A stretch of 64,000 nt of DNA from Entomortierella parvispora (taxonomy: Eukaryota; Mortierellomycota; Mortierellomycetes; Mortierellales; Mortierellaceae), in contig OY752141.1 in assembly GCA_963573315.1 (NCBI GenBank), positions 2,790,001-2,854,000 on the forward strand. Direction: 5' to 3'. Numbering within the stretch: position 1 is the stretch's first letter; every line of letters starts with the position of its first letter. Below are positions 44,194-56,401 of this stretch, in pieces. The notes below the pieces were generated by a model. That model did no database searches and was not told where the DNA came from. It saw nothing but the letters and a program-made list of their open reading frames with translations. The position numbers and the translations under genes were made by a program.

Positions 44194-46772
44194 ATGGTTG
44201 CAGCTTCCCTCAGCAAGTCGGACGTGTCGCAGATGGTGCGCGAGTGCGTGCCTGATGCCGACGAGGCCATCATCGATTACATTGTCGGCTACCTCGACGA
44301 GAACTCTGCCCTGGGCGACGACGAAGATGCCATCTCAGAGTTTGTCCGCCCTCTCCTGGAGGACGCTGGCGGGGATCAGGACGCGATCGACCAGCTCTGC
44401 AACCGTTTCCAATCCCTGTTTGAAACCCAGGCCAAGGAACGCCATACCAGCACCAGCGTCGGATCCGATGGACTGGCCAAACTCTTGGAAAAGCCCGTGC
44501 ACATGTTGAGCCAGGACTCTGTCTCGGCCACAGGCAAGATTGGTGCCCGTGCCGTGGATCTGGAGGCGCTCTCAGGAAGAAAGATTCTCTCGCAGGTCGA
44601 CACCAAGAAGCTGGAGAAGGCCGAGGCCAAGATTGCGGCCAAGATGGCCAAGAGAACCGCCAGGGTCGAGTACGCGGCCAGTAAGCTGTTGGACAAGAAG
44701 GAGGAGATTGATTACCAGGCTGTCAACCCCATTCTGGATTACACCTCGACCAAGGGCAAGCTCAAGGATGTCAAGTTGGAGAACTTTGACATCTCGTTTG
44801 CTGGAAAGCGTATCTTGACCAATGCCAACTTGACATTGGCCTTTGGTCGTCGTTATGGTCTGGTGGGTCGCAACGGTATCGGAAAGTCGACCCTTTTGCG
44901 CACATTGTCCAAGAGAGAGTTGAACGTTCCCACTCATATCAGTATTCTTCACGTGGAGCAGGAGGTAAGTCCAGTCTTGCTGTTTCTTTGACCCCTTTTG
45001 CTACGTGGTGGATTAGCGATGATTTTAATTTTTAAAATGTCCTTTAGATGGTTGGAAACGATGTGGAGGCATTGCAGGCTGTGCTGTCAGCGGACGCTTG
45101 GCGCGAGCATTTGTTGGCCGAAGAAAAGAGGCTCAACACTCTCAGTGCCGACATGGAGAAAGGTGTGCCAGAGGGCGATGAACGGACCAAGGAGGAGTTT
45201 GAGCAGGAGCGTGAGAAGGTTCTTTCGGATCTCAAGGATGTGTACGCCAAATTGGATGCCATTGAGTCCGACAAGGCTGAATCTCGGTATGGAAACCAGC
45301 GCGATCGAGGTTATCTGGATATGCGAGCCACCTGTCATGACCGAGAAACTAATGGATTGATGCATATTTTTTTATTATGTTTTGTTCTCGTCAATAGTGC
45401 TGCTTCCATTCTTTCCGGTCTTGGATTCACCCCTGACAGACATCGTCACCCAACAAAGAGCTTTTCTGGAGGATGGCGTATGCGTCTGGCTTTGGCCCGT
45501 GCTCTGTTCAACAAACCCGATCTGCTGTTGCTGGATGAGCCTACAAACATGTTGGATATTCCTGCTGTTATTTGGCTCGAGAACTACCTGAAGACATGGC
45601 CTAATACCCTTCTCGTCGTTTCTCACGACCGAGGTAAGAGACTATTGCTATTCTAGGCTGTATTATGAGAGATGCCTTGATAGACAAGGATTTCTAACGT
45701 CAGATTCGCTCTCTGTATAGAATTCTTGGATGAGGTCGCCACTGATATTCTGTACCAGCACTCAGAGACTTTGGATTACTACAAGGGTAACTTCACCCAG
45801 TTCCACACTACTAAGGCGGAGCGTCATAAGGCCCAGCTTCGCGAATACCAGAACCAGGTCGAGTACAGGGCACATTTGCAGGCCTTTATCGATCGCTGGA
45901 GATACAACGCCAACCGTGCTGCTCAGGCACAGATGAAGATCAAGATTCTGGAGAAATTGCCCGAGCTGGAACCACCAGAGGTTGAAAACTCAATCTTCTT
46001 CAAGTTCCCAGATCCCGAGAAGTTGGGACCTCCAATTTTGCAGATGACGGACTGCACGTTCGGTTACACTCCCGAGAAGACGATTCTTGAACATATTTAC
46101 CTGGACATGCAGATGGATTCACGTATTGCTGTTGTCGGTCCTAACGGAGCTGGTAAGACGACAATGCTCAAGCTGTTGACTGGAAAGTTGGAGCCTCAAA
46201 AGGGTATGGTCCATCGTCACGGTCGCCTGCGCTTCGCCCTCTTCAGTCAGCATCACGTCGATCAATTGGACGTCAATGTTTCGTCTGTGGAGTTCATGGC
46301 CAAGACCTGGCCAGGCAAGAGCGAAGAAGAATACCGTCGTCAATTGGGTTCGTTCGGTATCACGGGTATGGTCGGTCTGCAGCAGATTTCCACATTATCT
46401 GGAGGACAAAAGTCGAGAGTTGCCTTTGCCTGCTTGGGACTTCAGAACCCCCATTTCTTGATTCTGGATGAGGTAAGATCTTTGCACTGTTGCAGTTAAA
46501 GGGGACCGACTCAGGTGTTTAAACGGATACTAATGTTTCATGAATATATGTTATAGCCTACCAATCACTTGGATATGGATTCAATCGATGCTCTTACAAG
46601 CGCATTGAAGCAGTTCCAGGGAGGTGTCGTAATCGTTTCTCACGACGAGCGGTTCATCAAGGCAGTCTGCAACGAGCTCTGGGTTTGCGAGGGAGGCAGT
46701 CTCAAGAAATTCCAGGGAGAGGGTATCAAGGAATACAAGGAGTATATTCTCGAGAAGGGTCAAGGATTGTAG
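44194..46772 (+). CDS. GCN20: ABC-F ATPase, ABCF3/Gcn20 type
   Basis: Five exons (44194-44964, 45048-45286, 45398-45633, 45721-46472, 46557-46772) encode 737 residues; yeast Gcn20 has 752. The N-terminal 190 residues form the family-specific helical extension. The first ATPase domain has [24 protein letters not shown] and [12 protein letters not shown]. The second has [23 protein letters not shown] and LILDEPTNHLD. There are no membrane segments, as expected for ABC-F proteins. Gcn20 works with Gcn1 on ribosomes to activate the kinase Gcn2 when amino acids run short. The last intron cuts between the Walker B DE and PTNHLD. Nothing is truncated. Confidence 0.94.
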
Positions 46773-48431
46773 AGATAGACAATTTGTTTCATTACTTCAT
46801 AAATCCTTTCAGCGGGCAACCATTTCCTTTGAAAGGCGATGGAAATGCCCGTTCATTTTGTAAAAAAAAAAAAAAAAAAAAAAAAAGAAGCTCTCCGACA
46901 TGGACCCATTGCTAGGAAAGGCGACTCCAGTTTTGGTGGCAATTTGAAATGCCCTGAGTACGCTTTTTGAGGAATAATCGAAAGTGGATTACACTCAAGG
47001 TCTTCTTGAAATTTCCTAGAAATCGTGCCGGAGGGCGAGAGGGATAAAGGACACACGGTAGGTTGTGTTTGTGGAAATCTGAATGGAGTCATTGTCAGTG
47101 TTCGGCCATGGTCGGATGGGTTTGTGCAACAGTGAAACTCGCTGATTCGATGAAAACGCAAGGCTCTTTCCGAGCGGTGAGGTGGGGTTCCTGTTGTTCA
47201 TGTTGTTTTCTTCTCTGGCGATCGAAGGGATCTTTTCCTTGTTGTTCGCATTACTTTACTCGTAGACAGTACTTCACTGTCGTAGGTTGATCCCACGAAA
47301 AGAAGAGTATATTAGAAGGAAACAGCTTAGAGCTGGTCCAATTGCTCGACTGAGGACGTCGAACCAAATCCAGGGGGAGACACGCCGAAAACCTAACAGT
47401 TGGATAGAATGGATCGGATCGAACTCAAAATCACCCGCAACAACATCCGTCTTGCGCGTGCGTGCACCCACCCCCATACTAGAGAGCACCTGTCAGTTAC
47501 CAAAGAACGCCGACAAGAAACCAGGGGTCGGAGCTGTCAAAAAAATCAAACGTCTTTTGTTCTCTGGATGCAGAGACATCCTCCGGTACGGCGCTTCAGG
47601 AGGTCCAATGCCTTGGATAAGGACGAAGGGCGAGCGATCAGTGTTGGTGATGGTGTTTTCCAAGAAGGACATGGATGTGCCCCATTGTTTTTGACAAGAG
47701 AAAGGGGAAAAACACAAAAAGAAAGAGGTAAAGAAAAAGAACAATAGTAAAAGGGAGATAACAAAAGGAGTCTGGTCCAACGAAACGACTGGGAGGGTCC
47801 ACACACACATTCACACACAACAAACAAACAAGAGGCAGACAGACAGCATTACAAAAAAGTGCGGGGTAGCCTGACCCTCCAGAAATGGGTCGAAATTCAA
47901 TTGAAATCCACCTTCTCGGCGTCCCCAAAGCGTCTCCACTCTGTTCATTCTTTGCTTTCCTCTCCACATCCATCCTTCAAAGCCCAGTATACCATTCTTC
48001 CCTTCCCTTCCCTTCTCTCCTCACCTTCTCTCCTCACCATCCTCCCGCCGTCCATCGCCCACCGTCCATTGCCTCTTTCCCATCCCTCCCTTCGCATCGG
48101 CGCTACTGTTTACATTCTCATTAGTCGTTAGACCTGCATGTGTTGACCTTTCTGCGACTAAAGGTGCGCCATCACAACTCATTCTTCGGTCCCCCTCCCA
48201 CACACACACACACACCCTCCTTCCCTTGCTTACTTCTGCCCCGGCCCTTGTCCCTGCGTCGAACCCAGTATTTTCTTATTTCGTCCTTGTTGTTTGTTTA
48301 CTAGCTAGCTTTTGCTGCTAAACACTTTCGGACCCACCTTTTCGCCCTCGATACCCTCCACAAGCATCGGCACTTCCTTGAGCCCTCTGCTCCTCTGCTC
48401 CCCTTCGCAAACGCACGTTTTTCATACACCT

Positions 48432-48504
<73 letters not shown>

Positions 48505-48617
48505 CTCTCCTCTCTCTCTCTCCTCTCTGTCCTCTCTCTCTACCCTTTCCTTTGTTGCCATTGACCCTGCAGTCCTCTCGCGCCCCAATTCTTACCTCGT
48601 TATCCACTCAACCGCCC
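46773..48617. other. long intergenic region with A-run and (CT)n tract
   Basis: About 1.8 kb without a gene that I can support. It contains a run of 25 A at 46862-46886, just after the ABCF3 stop. On the right side a CT-rich leader includes a long (CT)n microsatellite. Many overlapping frames on both strands follow from the biased composition. Confidence 0.45.
48439..48541. repeat. (CT)n microsatellite
   Basis: About 60 bases of perfect CT dinucleotide repeat (48439-48500) followed by about 40 bases of interrupted CT repeats. It lies in the 5' leader region of the F-box/propeller gene. Confidence 0.95.
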
Positions 48618-51600
48618 ATGCCAACTCGTCCAGACCCTCCCGAGGGCGATGGCAAGGCCGCTCGATCCTACAGCCTGGCTTCGGCCCCGCTGCGTCTCCT
48701 CTCTCACTCTTTCCACTCCACAGCCAACAACCACAGCACTTCCAGTCATGGTCCGCATCTCTCTGAAGTCCAGCCTGCGGTGGACTTTGAACACAGGACC
48801 CCTACCCTAGACTCATCTTTTCCACATACCCATTCTTCAACCTCGGAACAATTGCAACCAGTATCTCTGAGCAAGCCTGTCGACAATGCAGATCCACTTT
48901 ATCGCCTCCAGCCCAGTTTAACGACGCCGCCTCACCTCGAGTGCGAGTCTTTGTCATTACAGAAACAGCCATACCAACAACTACAACAACTACAACAACA
49001 ACAGCAACTGCTACAACAATCCTTTCTCAAAAGAGATGTGCACGGGTCGCTCATAGCTGCCGATGACGACGCGCACTGGGCTCAGGCACAGCCATCCCAA
49101 AAGATTGTCCGGCTGGAAGAACACACATCCGTCAAAAAGACAATAGTAGCACCACTGTCGACGACTACTGCAACCACACCGCCACTTGTTTCCTCCACAC
49201 AGGTTGATGTGAGCGTAGGGGTTGATGGGCTTCAGTTGCTCGACCGGCTGTTGATGCCATACGACATCCGGTACTCTATCTTTGGACATTTATCGCTCCA
49301 CGATATATATCACTGTCAGTTGGTAAGTCCCAGCCATGAATGTCAAGCGTGGAGCAAAGGGGGAAAAGAGAGGCGTGTTGCCCGTGAGAGTAACTTTGCG
49401 CCTTGGGTTGCGGGCAGTTGTGTTGGCCGTGGCCAGGACCCGCGACCAGGGAGGTCTTGATGTTGCCATTTGGTTTGTTTTTTATTGGGTGCGGGCCAGT
49501 GACATCCCTGGCCGATCTCTTCGAGTTTGCGGGCGTTGGAGAATCCCTCCTCGTGTGGGCACTATCCCATTCACCTGCTGGGCGTGAGTGCGAGTGTGTG
49601 CGTGTGTGCGTGCGTGCGTGCGTGCGTGTGTGAATGCATGTGTGCGGCTCTTTTTCCTGAGGTGCAAGCAATGTTGTCCTGAAGAAGTAAAAAAACACCA
49701 AAAAGGCGGGGAAGCTCTCGCTGACGGTGCTCTTTGGTTTGTTGATACAACAAAGACGAGGAAAGGAGACAGTCCCACGAGCGTTCTTGGTCTTCCTTTG
49801 GGATGGAAGACGGGCGAAGTGAACTACCCCGCATTCTACCACTTTTGAACCGCCCTCGTCCTGCTCGTCTGTGTCACGGCTACACGATTCAAACATTCAC
49901 CGCACATTTCACGCAAACTTTGTCCGCTCCCACGTTCGTTCGTTCGTCTTCCGTTCATTCGCTCTTAGGAGAAAGAGTTCGCCGCGCAACATCTCCCCTT
50001 TTTTTGAATTGGATTGCCCGTCATTTTTCGATGGTTCTCTTTTGGCTTTCCCCCCTGGGCCGATAGAGACATGCCCAGCGCCAGGCCTCGACGCAAAAGA
50101 ACCTCCGCTGATCGTGATAATCTATTCTCTCTTCGATTTATGGTCCCATTTTAGACGTGCAAACTACTTCTCTGGGCCACTTCGGACCAATCCGTCTGGA
50201 AACGGATTGCGCTGAATCTGATCCAAGGCGAGTTTTACTTTGACATCCCACGAACGTTACCGGTCAACATTCCAAACTGGAAGTACTTCTGTAAGCGCCA
50301 CCTTTTGCGCCAACGCAATTGGCGTCGGGGTCAAGTTCAAGATATTATCTCTTTGGATGACAACTATCAAAAGTTGACAACCTTGCAAATCATGGCGCCT
50401 TTTGTCTTGACTGGGTGCAGTGATGGACGGGTCCATCTTTGGAATATCAACACTCGGACGTTACTTCATCGGTTCCAGGTCAGAGGCGAGATTACATGGG
50501 TCGAACATTTGCAAGAGCAACAGATTGTAGCCGGGTTGGGTTATGACATCGAGAACATGCGGTCAGAGATCCGGCTGTTCTGCACAGAGACCGGAAAGGA
50601 ATTGGGCGTGTATGAGGAAGATTTTTGGGACTTGGCCATTTGCGCGATCAATGGTCAATTCTTGGTTGCCTCTGATGGTGAGGGCAGATACACGACCTGG
50701 AACTGGCGGACGGGGGCCAAAGTCAGCCATTTCATGGTGCCCGATGAGGTGAGTTTTTTTCTTGTACCTAGCTAGCATCTCCAGGACTGAGCAGTCGTCG
50801 TCGAATTGGGAGTCCGTTGTGAACTTTTTACCAATCAGGCAAATTCTCCTTTTTTCATGTAGACATCCATCACCGAGGCTTTGTACCTGGTCCAGAATAC
50901 GATCCTTGAGCTACATTACGATGGTATGATCCGACTCTTCTCCATCACGGGCGAGTGCTATGGACGTTTCACCCTCGACAAGATCCTGCCCAAAAATCAA
51001 GTCTCGTTCTGTTGGTTACACAACGACTTTTCGATGGTCGTCTGGGAATCCAGCAATACCATGGCCCACATTCGATTACCACTCCTTCAAAGGCCACGAT
51101 CGTCGTCCTCCTTCTCAGAGATCGATGCTCCTCATTATCCTTCGCTTGATCGACCCATCACTCAAGAAGAGTGGGACGCTCAGGGGGCCGAGATCTATTG
51201 GCGGCACCAATTGACCCATACCTGTAATTTTGCAGCCATGGGTGGAGGACGGTTCCAGCTGTTGTATGTACAGATTTTCGAGAATTTGATGGATCAGGTC
51301 CCGATCCGAGTCCATTCTTTAAGGCATAGCAGCAGTAGCTCTACAGACGCGTCGATGTTGTCGGCGTCGTCTTTAGAGGCTTTTCCCTCTGCGTCATCGT
51401 CAACATCAGCGAGGGGCGAAGTAGAGAAGGAAGATCTCGAAGAGGTGATGCAGGTGAATGGTGAGGGGGATGAAGGCTATGGCTGGCAACATGGCGAGTA
51501 CGTGACTGCCCATAGTCTGAACCCTGAATTGGAAAAGATCATCCAGGGATTGCGGCCATCGCGTATCGATTGCGATCCCGAGTATATTGTGGTAACGTGT

Positions 51601-51777
51601 AGCCGATACATGTCTTTTTATTACCCTCAATTGAACCATGCATGTCGTGCAATATTCTGATCTTTTTCTTTTTTCTCTCTCTCTCTTTTCTCTCTTTTCA
51701 ATTAACAGGTGGGTCTTGTCCAAGGCGGAGTGCGGCTGCTACAGTTCGCGCCGGTGGACACAGAGCTGCTAGAATAA
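48618..51777 (+). CDS. F-box protein with C-terminal WD/beta-propeller region
   Basis: Four exons (48618-49322, 50155-50748, 50863-51591, 51709-51777) encode 698 residues. Residues 1-205 are Ser/Pro-rich with a short glutamine run. The F-box-like motif lies at about 210-255 (LDRLLMPYDIRYSIFGHLSL to CKLLLWATS to WKRIALNL) and is split by the first intron. A propeller-type region follows with strands such as VLTGCSDGRVHLWNI and FLVASDGEGRYTTWNW. An acidic/serine insert separates the last strands. It is probably an SCF substrate receptor. The first intron is 832 bases, far longer than the 60-200 usual here. The start is the ATG after the CT-rich leader; an in-frame start at 48312 would translate the microsatellite. 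Confidence 0.8.
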
Positions 51778-52268
51778 GAGCCGGCGTAAACTCTTTTTTC
51801 GGACGTAAAACCGGAAGGGACTGATACCCAGATAATAAAAGGCATTCCTATATTACAAAACAATGGAACTGCGGTTGATTCTCAAGAGATATCAACGCCT
51901 GCTTGTCTCGATCCTACGCGCCGGTATTCTTCTTTCGCTCCTCTAAGCATCCCCTCAATTCTTTCCGAGATATCGCCCAATCTGGAGCCCATCTCTCACC
52001 AATATCTGGCTCCAATTGATCCTAAAGATAAACAAGACCGACTAAGATTCTACTCCCTGCTCCACTGGGAGAGGAAGATGCGGCCTGGGGTTTTGAAAAC
52101 TGACCACGACTAAAACAGTTGAATCATATCAGACTTTGCCGGTTTGCCCAAAGGTGAGAAGGTTGCTTCCAAAGCCTGAAAGCGTTTGCTAGTATCAATA
52201 AAGAGAAGTAGAACAAGACGTTTATTGTTCATCTGTGGACAATCTTGGATCCGCTGGAAACGTCTTCT
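51778..52268. other. intergenic between convergent F-box and SEC15 genes
   Basis: About 490 bases between two stop codons facing each other, so it should hold both 3' ends. I see no gene, RNA or repeat. Confidence 0.45.
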
Positions 52269-55200
52269 TTAGGATGAGCTACTCTTGATGCCTCCCCACT
52301 CCAGAACTTTGCCCCAGCTTCGTCTCTTCGTCCTCTCTTGTGTCGTCGTTGCCGCCACAGGCGCCGTCATCAGTCTAGTATATCCATGCAATAAATTGAC
52401 GTTAATAAAGGCTGTGTTCAATGACTCCAAACCAAAAGTCACCGCTCGTTAGTATGACTTACTTTTCTATCATTCTAGTCACATCATCCGGCTTCACCTG
52501 AGCATAGTGTCGGCTCCTGATCTGAGGGTCCGTGTATTCTTCCGTATTCTCTGAAAGTAGTAGAGTGATTAACTATATCGAGGTGGAAAAAAAAATCGCG
52601 TAAGTGAGGAGACTCATAGAATGGGGGACTTCTCGCCATCTACAGGTAGGTCTATAGGGTTCCAATATCAGAATGCCAAACATCATACCTGGCTCAACGG
52701 GAGGAAGGTGTCTGCCACATTGGGATTATCCAAGGTCGTCACAAAGTTCTCAAGATATCGGACATCCTTGTCAAACTGGGCTACAAAATTCTGGTTGATG
52801 TGCTTGACGCTTGGGTCTGTGAAGATATTCTATTAAAGGTAATTTGGGAACAACAACGATTCCCACGCTCAAGGTTAGTTTACAATCGAAATACTTGTAT
52901 TTGCAATATATCATTGACAAAGAAGCAAGATCGAGCAAGTTGACTTACATGCAACATTCCCGCCAAATGTTCTAGGGCATCATAGTACACATAGGTCTTG
53001 ATGGACTCTGGCAAGCTTTGCAGCGTGGGACCCATGACTACTGACAAGAAAGAGACCAATTCCTGCATATATGCACTGTGCAACTCTTGGACACCTGTTG
53101 GAAGCCACTCATATTCCGCAAGCTCAAGCATGTCGTCAATCTTGGAATTGACCAACTCGGAGATTCGTTTTTCTGCGCTCTTTCTAGTTTCGCGGAACAA
53201 ACCGGTGGCTTGAAGTGAAATTTTGGTGGTATCCGAGGTTGATCTGTTTTGAACAAATGAGGGATAACTCCCCAGTGATATGGTTAATATGATTGCTCCC
53301 ATTCAAGTACCTCACTTTCTTTCCTGGAATTGCAAAAGGCCGTCTTTGCTAAATACTTGCCTAGACTCTGTCAAAAGCAACTCAAAATCACTGCAGGCAC
53401 CCTGAAAATACTCCAAATTGATAATAATTTGCGCAATCTGCGAAAGATTTCCAGATTCCAGTTTCTTGAGCCAAACTGAGTGGACATGCTGAATCAGCAA
53501 CGTATCCAAGCTCTAGAGTTGAAAAGGTGCAGAAGAAATGTTTTCCCAGTTAATATCCATAATACAAAGAGGAAGCCAATCTGATGACACGCATCGTAAA
53601 CGGTAAATACCTCCTTGACAAGTTCGTCCATCTCGTTTTGTTCCTGGTTGAATCCCTCGACGAACCGATAAAACTTTCCAACAAACTGCCTGATATCCTC
53701 GCAACAGTACGGTACCACCTTGGAAAATGGGAGCGTTCTCGGAAATCTAAAATGAAAAGCAAAGATAAGATTATCTTTCTCGAAATGTATGTGGACAGAT
53801 CGACTCGTCTAGGTGGATGGTACATACCCCTGTCTAGTAGCTCTACGATCTTCTCGGAAGCGGAATGCCTGTTGAAGCAGATCGTATTCATCCTGGTTCT
53901 CAACGAGCATAGGAGTGTAGTCATCTTCATCCACAAGCTATAAATTAAAACAGGCAGGTTAAAAACATCATTCTCGAGAAGAAAAAAGAACCAGCTAAAT
54001 CGTGTCGTTTTCCCCATTCTTGCCTTATGGAAGCTCGAACTGAACTTGGTTTCGAGCTGATCGGCATATGTACGAAACAATGTCAACAACAGGTCGTTGA
54101 GTTTGCTAACAGGGTAGTTGTATGACTATCGATTGAACAAAAACCAGACAAAGGAGGAAGTGTTAGCTCTAATACCAATAGTATCCAATAATGAGTACCA
54201 GTCTAACATAATCGGGGCGTACCTCCATGGTCTGAATGTACAACATCAACAGCATTTTGACATCCAAAAACATGTCTGGGTCTTGGCAATTGGAGAGTCC
54301 CTCTGACAACAGGCGATGCAATAAATTATTCACTAGATCGCAGAGTTCGTCCAGCTAAGTTTCATTGGAGGAGAAATGGTGTTAGCAAGAAGACTGTCTG
54401 GCTATCCAAATGTGAGAGCACACAATACAGGCACGTACCTGGCTCTGTGTGCGGAAATTAGTGGTCGAAAAGAGAATAATATGTTCCACGATAAAGAACC
54501 CGGCAATATCCTGGAGAAGAGACTTGAAGTTGTCCGTGTTGCGGTCCTTGAGGTTGAATGACGAGTTGATGGAGGAGAGGGTCAACTTTGCTTGAGCTCT
54601 TCTGTCCTCTGCATAGCTGGTCCTGAACTCTGCTCGCTGTCCGAGTTCGTCGTAGATATGAAGACATTGGTATAATGGTTTGAGATCCAGTTTGGCTTTG
54701 TTGGAGTCCAAAATATCCACTAGAAACAAATGGTTGGGAACTGACATTAGTAAAGGTACTTGCGCCAGACATCATAATTTTTACAGTACCCTCGGTCTCC
54801 TCGTTGATGGCCATCTCGACTGCTGAATTGACGGTGTGGGAGGTCTTCAGTTTCAATCCCCTCTCGGATCTATCGCGCCAACGTTGCTGCCTTTCTGCCA
54901 TTGTGTCCATGGCCAATTTTCCCATCTCCTTCTGACTCGTTCGAATACTATCATTAGCCATAAGTAGTTGTTAGATGGGTTCCATTCTGGACAACAGTTT
55001 CAACCGGTCAAGACAAGCGCACCTGAACAGCCACTCCTTCACTTCGGTTGTAACAGCGTCCTTGATAGCGTGCTGCAAAATCGGAATGCAATCCTCTATA
55101 CAAGGTGCAAACAAGGGGTATCATGGGTCAGCAATGTTCCTGGCGATGAAGGGTCCACTTTTCCTGGTCACAGAACTCACGCATATGCCTCGCAAACTCG

Positions 55201-55911
55201 AATTGGATAACACTCCTAAGGTGTACGACCTGGATTTCATCGACAATCTAAAAGAAATACGATGTCAAATGCTGGTCAGCAAGTTTGATGCGAGTTTTTT
55301 GTAGCAGTGATTGTCCAAGGAGCCTACCCGAAGCGCCGAGTAGTATTTTCTGTTTTCCACTTGAACGTTGACCCTGTTGGCTAAATCCAAAAAGTGAATA
55401 CAGGTCTTCAAGGTCTCTGTCGCTGTTGCAATGTTCTCCAGAATCTTTTTGGACTCGATAAGCTCCCGTTTCTAGTGCAATCGAATCGGTTAGTTTGATG
55501 CAAAGACCTGTGGGCCCTAGGGTTTGTGACAACAAACTTGATAGAATGGCTCTCTGCTGTTCTTTTTCTCTGTTTCTCCTCCTTCTGCCTATTTACCTTG
55601 GCAGTGAGCTCGGTTCCTGCAAGCTGGACATCGGTATTGAGGGTATGGATTTTGTTCTTCAGGTCCACGGTACCCTGACGAACTTTGAGCAGTCGGTCGA
55701 CGGACTGAACGAACTCTTGGTAATTGGAGTTGCACATCTTTTCGATTTCAACTTCCTTGCGACGGATAAAGGCGCCGAGTTGGTCAAGGAAGGGCTTCAT
55801 CTTGTCATTCCGGTAGACATCCTTGATGGTGGGTCCCAGATGCTCCAAGTTCTCGGCATCGTTCGTGGCATCCGAGACCAGGACGAGCTGTTGAATGTCA
55901 AACTCGGCCAT
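52269..55911 (-). CDS. SEC15: exocyst complex subunit SEC15
   Basis: Fifteen exons (55911-55597, 55471-55328, 55247-55181, 55095-55023, 54947-54790, 54719-54439, 54354-54223, 54125-54024, 53937-53828, 53746-53611, 53512-53316, 53243-52949, 52829-52689, 52548-52463, 52374-52269) give 780 residues; all phases close. The N-terminal coiled-coil part (IRRKEVEIEKMCNSNYQEF, VDRLLKVRQG) is followed by the Sec15 rod: LLLTLFRTYADQLE, LVDEDDYTPM, FPRTLPFSKVVPYCCEDIR, and a C-terminal helical domain ending in a basic tail. Sec15 binds the Rab Sec4/Rab11 on secretory vesicles and links them to the exocyst at sites of growth. The eighth intron (53938-54023) has a GC donor (GCAAGA). It shares a 490-base upstream region with VPS10. 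Confidence 0.92.
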
Positions 55912-56401
55912 GAGGATATGCGGTTGGACTGATTGAAAGGGGAAAGAACAGTGGCGGGGAAATGGAATGGAGGGAGGGAGACACAAAAAGAAAGACATGC
56001 ATGTGTGCAGCGTGGTTTGTTCGCATGCAGAGTGCAGACAGCAGAGCGGGCTGTCACGTCACGTGCCAACGCGTCCCTTCTTCTTGAATTAAAGGTCGCT
56101 TTTTGTCTCCTTTCCCCTTCACGCGATTCCTGCCCATGGGTGGCGACGCGATCCCGATCCCGAACCAGCCCAGCAAAGAAAAGGCGCCTCACCCCCTTTG
56201 CCATTGGCCCCGTCTCTTTGTCTCTTTGGCCTTCTGGTGTCGATGGCGCATGCTTCTCTTCTCTGGAATACACCTTCATTCTCCTTTGTCTGTGCTCCAG
56301 GGTCCAGCTTGGATTCTCTTTACTCCAATTCTTTTCTCTACTTCTATTTTTTTTTCCTGTTCCTCCACTTTCTCCCGCTTCCTTCACTCCCACCCCACAT
56401 C
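55912..56401. promoter_or_regulatory. divergent promoter between SEC15 and VPS10, with CACGTG
   Basis: The start codons are 490 bases apart and point away from each other. A perfect CACGTG lies at 56060-56065, overlapping a second CACGT. The right part is CT-rich. Both products act in membrane traffic, so shared regulation would make sense, but that is inference. Confidence 0.5.

Noticed and set aside
46862-46886. Run of 25 A after ABCF3 as sign of a retrocopy
   Set aside because: The gene keeps all its introns and no target duplication surrounds the A-run; it is a homopolymer in the 3' region.
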